In this document: in pieces, positions 5,928-10,308 of the stretch
Layout of the letters: each line of letters begins with the position of its first letter
How positions within the stretch are numbered: position 1 is the stretch's first letter
Origin: CAZMVY01 sp964569765
Lineage (GTDB): Bacteria > Planctomycetota > Phycisphaerae > UBA1845 > PWPN01
Direction of reading: 5' to 3'
Assembly: GCA_964569765.1 (NCBI GenBank)
Contig: CAZMVY010000184.1
Location: 1 to 10,308, forward strand
DNA: 10,308 bases
Program-made: the position numbers and the translations under genes
The notes under the pieces: generated by a model
The model's input: the letters and a program-made list of their open reading frames with translations, nothing else
Databases searched by the model: none
Told to the model about the DNA's origin: nothing

Positions 5928-7605
5928 GCCGGGCGTTCAGGTCACGCAACGCCGCCTGAAGGGCGGGGCGAAAGCCCTCGTTGGCCGGATCATCGGCCGC
6001 TCGCCGCAGCGGTTCGACCTGCTCGCGGCCACCTACGATGGCCAGGGCCTGCGCGGCCGCCAGTCGGACACGCGAATGTTCGTCCGTCAGGCGCTCGGCC
6101 AGTTCTACGGCCACGGCAGAGGCCTCCGGCGATCCCGGCCGAACGGAGGCACCGGCCGCCTCGCAGGCTCGCGCACGCACGGAGGCCACGCCATCATCCA
6201 GCCCGCGAACGAAGACATCCGCGCGGACCAGCGGCGAGCGGCGAATAGCCAGGGCATAGTAGGCGCTCTCGCGGACGACGGGGCTGTCGTCCTGAGTCAA
6301 GCCGGAGATCACGGCCACGTCGGCCGGCGCTGCCGCAAACGCAAGCCCCAGTACGGCCAGGGCGCGTTCGGCCGCATCTGCCGACTGAGCGAGTTCGCCG
6401 ATCGCATCGCGGTTCACACGCGCGCTCCGCTCCAGCTCCTCACGGACCTTCGCAACCGCGGCCATGTCCCCCTGCCGCTCGGCCGCCCGCCATCGCGAGA
6501 GCAGCGCGGCGAGTGCGTCGCGAAGCGCCGAGGCGGCCCCGGCAGCGGACGCGGAGGTCGGCGTCTGCACACTGGTCTGCTCGGCGGCGATCTGCGCCGC
6601 CAGAAAATCCGCCACGGGCCGCCACCGGCTCGCGGGCCAGCGCCCGCGGAACCGCCGGAGCCCTTCCTGTGCCTCCATGATGCGGTCCGCATTGTAGTCG
6701 CGGAGGATCGCGGCAAGTTCGACGACCTGCGAATGCGCCGCGTTGTGCTCGGGAATCGAAACCAACGTGCGCGAGCGGGGCTCCACGACAAGGTCCAGCT
6801 CGATCCGCTCGCCGTCCGCCGTCGCCGCGCGAGTAAAGACCGCGCGGGCGCGAACATCCACAAGGCGCCCGGACCGCATCGCCCAGCGGATCGTGCCGTC
6901 CAGTTGCGTAACCCGGTGCGAGCTCGCCGGCCCGGCGCGGGGTTTGGACTCGGCGGTAAAACGGATGCGGGCGACCGGCTCGCCGCGCGCACCCGCCTCG
7001 AACGATTCGACCTGAAAGCGGCGTTCGCCCGCGAAGGATGCCTCCGAGACGTCGCGCGACCATTCCATCCCCGCCACGGCAGGGGAGGCCGGCCAGTCTC
7101 CCCACTCGAGCATGGCGCGCATCAGATCCTTCTCGAACGGCGAACCGCCGGGCACGATCAGCGAGGCGTCGGCCTGTGTTGCCACACTGACGCTGAACTG
7201 GGTATGCGGCAGCGGAAGAAGGGCGAGGATGCGCCCCGACGCGGCCGTGGAAGGGGCAGAGGTTTCGCCAAGACGAACGGCCCGGCCGCGGCCCAGTTCG
7301 AGCATCTGTGCGAGGTTCCACTGATCGGGCCGGCTGCCGGCGAGCACCATCCGCGTAAGCCGGCCCTCCTGGCGCGTCCCGTACGTCTGAAGACTGGATC
7401 GGCGGTCGAGGATAACGTTGTACGTTTCGAGCAGGCCGGGCTGCACGTGCCAGCGAAGCGGCGCGGGGTTCTCCGCGGCGGGCGCCGGCAGCGCGGCGGC
7501 GAGGACGACCGGCAGGCTCAGGCAACCCAGGCGGGTGAGAAACGGCAGACCGGACGGGACCCCTCGCGCCGGCCTCCCGTCACGGATCCACGGTCTCGCG
7601 TTCAC
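5902..7605 (-). CDS. Secreted HEAT-repeat protein, function unknown
   Basis: A 567-residue protein starting at GTG 7605, which overlaps the lgt TGA (GTGA), so translation is probably coupled. Residues about 22-44 form a signal peptide: FLTRLGCLSLPVVLAAALPAP with likely cleavage after APAA (44). Residues about 48-330 are a predicted beta-rich region without a domain I can name. About 355-410 are Ala/Arg/Glu-rich and probably helical. About 410-560 hold four HEAT-like helical repeats with the recurrent DD/VR/AL pattern: QDDSPVVRESAYYAL (438-452), DDGVASVRARACEA (470-483), TDEHSRVRLAAAQAL (507-521) and ADDPANEGFRPAL (537-549). Such repeats usually bind protein partners. An extracytoplasmic scaffold or assembly role is a guess from the signal peptide and the lgt link. 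The 20-residue extension before the hydrophobic core is long, but no better ATG/GTG/TTG was found inside it. Confidence 0.75.
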   Translation of the reverse strand: MNARPWIRDGRPARGVPSGLPFLTRLGCLSLPVVLAAALPAPAAENPAPLRWHVQPGLLETYNVILDRRSSLQTYGTRQEGRLTRMVLAGSRPDQWNLAQMLELGRGRAVRLGETSAPSTAASGRILALLPLPHTQFSVSVATQADASLIVPGGSPFEKDLMRAMLEWGDWPASPAVAGMEWSRDVSEASFAGERRFQVESFEAGARGEPVARIRFTAESKPRAGPASSHRVTQLDGTIRWAMRSGRLVDVRARAVFTRAATADGERIELDLVVEPRSRTLVSIPEHNAAHSQVVELAAILRDYNADRIMEAQEGLRRFRGRWPASRWRPVADFLAAQIAAEQTSVQTPTSASAAGAASALRDALAALLSRWRAAERQGDMAAVAKVREELERSARVNRDAIGELAQSADAAERALAVLGLAFAAAPADVAVISGLTQDDSPVVRESAYYALAIRRSPLVRADVFVRGLDDGVASVRARACEAAGASVRPGSPEASAVAVELAERLTDEHSRVRLAAAQALAIVGGREQVEPLRRAADDPANEGFRPALQAALRDLNARLEPQRPHE

Positions 7606-8963
7606 GCTTTTGTTCGCGTCGCCTCCGGCGGCACATAGGCCACCGCGCGCGCGCTTCGCAGCGGCTGCCTGTACAGCCACCAGAAGTACACGGCGGCGAA
7701 GATCAGCCCGCCGACGCTGACTGCCTGGGAAATCGTCAGACCCGCCGTGTCGAGCGGGTTGTCCGCGCGGATGGCCTCTTCCACGAACCGGGCCACCGGG
7801 TAGAGCAGCCAGAGCATGCCGAAGACCAGCCCGTGGCGTTTGCGGCGGTAGAAGATCGCGTTGAGCAGGAACGCCAGCAGGAACGCGTTCACCGACGCAT
7901 AGAGTTGCGTAGGATGGATGGGCGCCGATCGGGAGTCGGGCCGCTGGGCGAGCCGCTCGATGTCGCTGGCGTGGAGGCCGAAGATGGCCATGTTGCGGAG
8001 CAGGGGCGCCTCGGCCTGGCGCACCTGGTCGCGCGCCGCCCGCGCCTGGTTCAGTTCGGCCTCCGTCCGGGCGATCTTGTCCGCGCCGGCATTGGTGCGG
8101 CGAAGTTCCTGCAAGCGCTCCTCCAACTGCTCGCATCGGCGCTCCGCGAGCAGGCGCTTCGCCGGGGGCATCGTGAGAAGTTCACGCGGGATCGGATAGG
8201 CGTAACCGGTCCGGGGATCGATATGGATCAACGGGGCCGGCAACGTCGCCTCGCATCGGCTCCACTGGTCATACTGCGCGGGGCTTGCACAGGGAAAGCG
8301 AACGGCCCAGGGCAGATGAATCGCCGCGCACGGAGCGCCCCAGCAACAGCCGGGCAGGAAGCAGCCGCTCCGCCCGAACCCCAGCCCCCACATGAGCGAG
8401 GGGGTCACGATATCCAGGTACAGACGCAGCGACGCCGGCTGGCCGTAGCCGGCGCGGCCGGACCACTGCCACAGCGAGCGGATGATGAGCACTCCGACTA
8501 CCAGCAATGCGACCGGAAGCACATAGGCAAACGGCGGGCGGGGACTCATGGCCGACCGGACTGCCACCAGGATTATCACCGCCAGCACGCTCCAGACCAC
8601 CGCCAGGGCACGGGCCAGCCAGGGCCGACCGTGGCACGCCACGTACCAGATGATGAAGACCATCGCCCCGACGAACCCGCCGTAAAACTCCAGCCCCCCC
8701 GCCGTCACGTTTATGACCTCGGACAACGGACGTCCGGCAAAACTCCGCTGCCAGTAGTGAATCACATAAAAGGCCCGTGCCCCGATTACGCCGAAAACCA
8801 GTGCTACGAACCCCATGTTCAGAATCAGATCGGGATTCGCCTTGACCTTCATGGCCCGCCGGCTCGCCCACCAGATGGCGGTGAGGAATCCCACCATCAG
8901 CATGAAGCCGTACCCCTTCACGCCGTAGTAGATGAGTGGAATCTGGAACAGCTCGGGTTTCAT
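7602..8963 (-). CDS. lgt: Prolipoprotein diacylglyceryl transferase with two large insertions
   Basis: A 453-residue membrane protein; E. coli Lgt has 291. Lgt moves diacylglyceryl from phosphatidylglycerol to the lipobox Cys of prolipoproteins. Family landmarks: VKGYGFMLMVGF (15-26), GGLEFYGG (89-96), the signature GFGRSGCFLPGCCWG (195-209) with R198 = E. coli R143, HPTQLYAS (350-357), and RFVEEAIR (392-399) with R392 near E. coli R239. The His of FHGG (E. coli H103) is Tyr94. Insertion 1 (about 113-170) adds two hydrophobic helices before the signature. Insertion 2 (about 225-345) is hydrophilic and largely coiled-coil-like (Leu/Glu/Arg-rich, 266-320), between GCCWG and HPTQLY, and includes extra Cys residues (225, 237, 277). 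ATG 8963 has AGGAG 12 nt upstream. The stop overlaps the HEAT gene's GTG by 4 bases. Confidence 0.92.
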   Translation of the reverse strand: MKPELFQIPLIYYGVKGYGFMLMVGFLTAIWWASRRAMKVKANPDLILNMGFVALVFGVIGARAFYVIHYWQRSFAGRPLSEVINVTAGGLEFYGGFVGAMVFIIWYVACHGRPWLARALAVVWSVLAVIILVAVRSAMSPRPPFAYVLPVALLVVGVLIIRSLWQWSGRAGYGQPASLRLYLDIVTPSLMWGLGFGRSGCFLPGCCWGAPCAAIHLPWAVRFPCASPAQYDQWSRCEATLPAPLIHIDPRTGYAYPIPRELLTMPPAKRLLAERRCEQLEERLQELRRTNAGADKIARTEAELNQARAARDQVRQAEAPLLRNMAIFGLHASDIERLAQRPDSRSAPIHPTQLYASVNAFLLAFLLNAIFYRRKRHGLVFGMLWLLYPVARFVEEAIRADNPLDTAGLTISQAVSVGGLIFAAVYFWWLYRQPLRSARAVAYVPPEATRTKA

Positions 8964-9063
8964 AGTCGCGGACGGCTCCTGCGGACCGGACGGCGAGTGT
9001 GCGTCGCGATCGAGGTCCTGTCATTGCTGTCAATGGGAAATCGAAACGGCCACACGCGTTGTG

Positions 9064-9092
9064 ATTCTACCGCCGGCCTGTGCGGGCGTCTA
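9064..9092 (-). promoter_or_regulatory. Sigma70-like promoter for the lgt-HEAT operon
   Basis: On the minus strand TAGACG (9092-9087, 4/6), exactly 17 nt, then TAGAAT (9069-9064, 5/6). The predicted start is near 9057, giving a leader of about 94 nt before lgt. It lies in the 216-bp gap after panC, so lgt is probably transcribed separately from panC. Confidence 0.45.
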
Positions 9093-9179
9093 CCTCGCCG
9101 GGCCGAATCGTGCCCGTCGGAAAGGACGCTGTGGCGCGAGAATCGCCGGCTTTCCCGCTGCACAATCCGACGGAGCACA

Positions 9180-10028
9180 TCAGACGCGATCGAGCACAAG
9201 ATTATCGATGAGCCGTGTCGGCCCGATGCGGACGGCGAGCGCGAACATGCACGGACGCTCGATCGTTTCGACCGGCTGCAACGTTTCCGGATCAACCGCA
9301 GCGACGTAGTCGATCTCGCACGGCCCGGCGGACGTGATGTGCGCCCGCATCGCCTCGATGATCGGGCCGGCCCGGCGCTCGCCGTCGCGGACCATCCGTT
9401 CCGCGAGCCGCAGCGACTCGCTGAGGCAGCGGGCCTGCATGCGTTGGTCCGGCGAGAGGTAGGCGTTGCGGCTCGACATGGCCAGACCATCCGGCTCGCG
9501 GACGATCGGGCAGACGACGATCTCGATCGGCATATCGAGGTCCGCGACCATACGGCGGATGACGACGGCCTGCTGCGCGTCCTTCTGGCCGAAATACGCC
9601 CGATCAGGCTGCACGATGTTGAACAGCTTGGTCACGACCGTCGCCACGCCGTCGAAGTGGCCGGGGCGGTGCGGACCGCAGAGCGTCTCGGTGAGTCCGG
9701 AGACGTGAACCACGGTGCGGCAGCCCGGCGGGTACATCTCCTCGGGCGAAGGCATGAAGACCAGGTCCACGCCTTCACGGCGGCACCCGGCCAAGTCGGC
9801 CTCGACGGGCCGGGGGTACTTCGCAAAGTCCTCAGTCGGGCCGAACTGCGTGGGGTTGACGAAGATGCTTACGACGACGCAGTGATCCGGGCCTCGCGCG
9901 GCGCGGATGAGCGAGAAGTGGCCTTCATGCAGGGCGCCCATCGTGGGGACGAGATGAATCGATCGACCCGGCGCCCGAGCAGCACGGACGGCCTGACGCG
10001 CCTCGGCAATGGTATATGCGACGTCCAT
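9180..10028 (-). CDS. panC: Pantothenate synthetase (pantoate--beta-alanine ligase)
   Basis: A 282-residue enzyme that joins pantoate and beta-alanine using ATP, the last step to pantothenate and so to coenzyme A. Class signatures are all present: PTMGALHEGH (28-37, the HIGH-like nucleotide site), SIFVNPTQF (54-62), GPHRPGHFDGV (118-128), FGQKD (146-150) and MSSRNAYLSP (184-193). The length matches the usual roughly 280 residues, which supports ATG 10028 over the in-frame ATG at 10121; the latter would also fall at the predicted transcription start. The ribosome binding site is weak (GGGA-type). No panB or panD is seen in the window. The family call is near certain. Confidence 0.96.
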   Translation of the reverse strand: MDVAYTIAEARQAVRAARAPGRSIHLVPTMGALHEGHFSLIRAARGPDHCVVVSIFVNPTQFGPTEDFAKYPRPVEADLAGCRREGVDLVFMPSPEEMYPPGCRTVVHVSGLTETLCGPHRPGHFDGVATVVTKLFNIVQPDRAYFGQKDAQQAVVIRRMVADLDMPIEIVVCPIVREPDGLAMSSRNAYLSPDQRMQARCLSESLRLAERMVRDGERRAGPIIEAMRAHITSAGPCEIDYVAAVDPETLQPVETIERPCMFALAVRIGPTRLIDNLVLDRV

Positions 10029-10042
10029 TCCCACATCCCAGC

Positions 10043-10103
10043 GCGGGCGTCGCCCGCAGCCCGACACGGCGGCCGCGCGGGCTCCGCCCGGAATGCCGCG
10101 CGG
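10043..10103 (-). other. Structured GC-rich panC leader
   Basis: GCGGGC (10043-10048) and GCCCGC (10052-10057) form a tight 6-bp hairpin 14 nt upstream of the panC start codon. Further upstream two copies of the palindrome CCGCGCGG (10073-10080, 10096-10103) can pair with each other over 8 bp. In the mRNA these would cover most of the roughly 90-nt leader and may lower translation. Chance is possible at this GC content. Confidence 0.3.
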
Positions 10104-10124
10104 GCCGACGAGAATCCGCATAAC

Positions 10125-10153
10125 AGTGTAGGGCAGCCGTCGGCCGCCGCCAA
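10125..10153 (-). promoter_or_regulatory. Sigma70-like promoter for panC
   Basis: On the minus strand TTGGCG (10153-10148, 4/6), exactly 17 nt, then TACACT (10130-10125, 4/6). The predicted start is near 10118, about 90 nt before the panC ATG. Confidence 0.4.
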
Positions 10154-10274
10154 CATCGGGGCACGCGCTCTCGCGTCCTGCACCCGGCCGGGCCGGAATC
10201 ATCCTGTGCCGTCGCCTGCACGCGGGTCCGTGCCAGCATCGGCGGGAACTGAGACCGCGCGGGTGCCAGGCCCA

Positions 10275-10294
10275 CGCTCGCCTTCAGGCGGGCG
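10275..10294. other. Hairpin at the right edge of the window
   Basis: CGCTCGCC (10275-10282) and GGCGGGCG (10287-10294) pair over 8 bp (one G-T wobble) with a TTCA loop. It may end a gene entering from beyond the window on the minus strand. The remaining 10154-10308 holds no gene I can support; short frames continue off the edge. Confidence 0.25.
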
Positions 10295-10308
10295 CGGGCA
10301 GGCTGAAC

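Noticed and set aside
5890..7638. Long plus-strand open frame (about 582 codons) opposite the HEAT-protein gene
   Set aside because: The minus strand carries a protein with signal peptide, HEAT repeats and coupling to lgt; the plus frame has no domain and shadow-like composition.
9022..9035. CATTG/CAATG inverted repeat in the lgt leader, with TTGACA on the minus strand
   Set aside because: The stem is only 5 bp, and no -10 box lies at the right distance downstream of the TTGACA.
10029..10202. Longer panC starting at 10202 or 10121
   Set aside because: The usual PanC length and N-terminus fit 10028; the added residues are GC-rich noise over the predicted promoter and leader.
9925..10275. Minus-strand 116-codon frame overlapping panC out of frame
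   Set aside because: It overlaps the first hundred bases of panC in another frame, carries no domain and spans the panC promoter.
1..10308. CRISPR arrays, tRNA/rRNA genes, transposases, toxin-antitoxin or phage-defence genes
   Set aside because: None was seen: no regularly spaced repeats, no tRNA-like cloverleaf noticed, and every sizeable plausible gene belongs to metabolism, transport or the envelope.

Overview
The window is about 10.3 kb of GC-rich DNA (mid-60s % GC by eye) from a bacterium, densely packed with housekeeping and metabolic genes. Several traits suggest a planctomycete, perhaps Phycisphaerae-like: a one-polypeptide MetF plus cysteine-rich MetV-type protein, an enlarged Lgt, an SSS-family symporter of the 'HLSGAVNSCTTI' type, a small lipoprotein of low complexity, and a Tat 'NRRTFLK' leader. 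That assignment is inference; no rRNA or other marker is present.

Layout. 1-801 (+): C-terminal part of a sodium:solute symporter whose start lies outside the window. It converges on a strong hairpin (824-844) with 866-2404 (-), a methylenetetrahydrofolate reductase fused to a MetV-type cysteine-rich domain. 57 bp away and divergent is 2462-3505 (+), a pterin-binding methyltransferase of the AcsE/MetH-middle-domain superfamily. Together the two could make and then move a folate-bound methyl group. 3506-3936 has no convincing gene but holds several hairpins.

From 3937 to the end everything is on the minus strand. In transcription order from the right edge: panC (pantothenate synthetase, 10028-9180) with a recognisable sigma70-type promoter; lgt (8963-7602), with its own candidate promoter and two large insertions; a signal-peptide/HEAT-repeat protein (7605-5902) whose GTG overlaps the lgt stop by 4 bases; pfkA (phosphofructokinase, 5785-4682); a 25-codon remnant of a Tat-exported protein (4500-4423) with an intact ribosome binding site; and a small predicted lipoprotein (4248-3937) with its own -10 element.

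How the genes fit together: the lgt/HEAT pair belongs to the cell envelope and is probably translationally coupled. The metF-metV/methyltransferase pair belongs to one-carbon metabolism. pfkA and panC are central metabolism and cofactor synthesis. I see no CRISPR array, tRNA, rRNA, transposase or obvious defence system. The best leads are the unusual Lgt architecture, the MetFV/methyltransferase pair with its overlapping control region, the orphan Tat leader, and the mixed phosphoryl-donor signature of PfkA.
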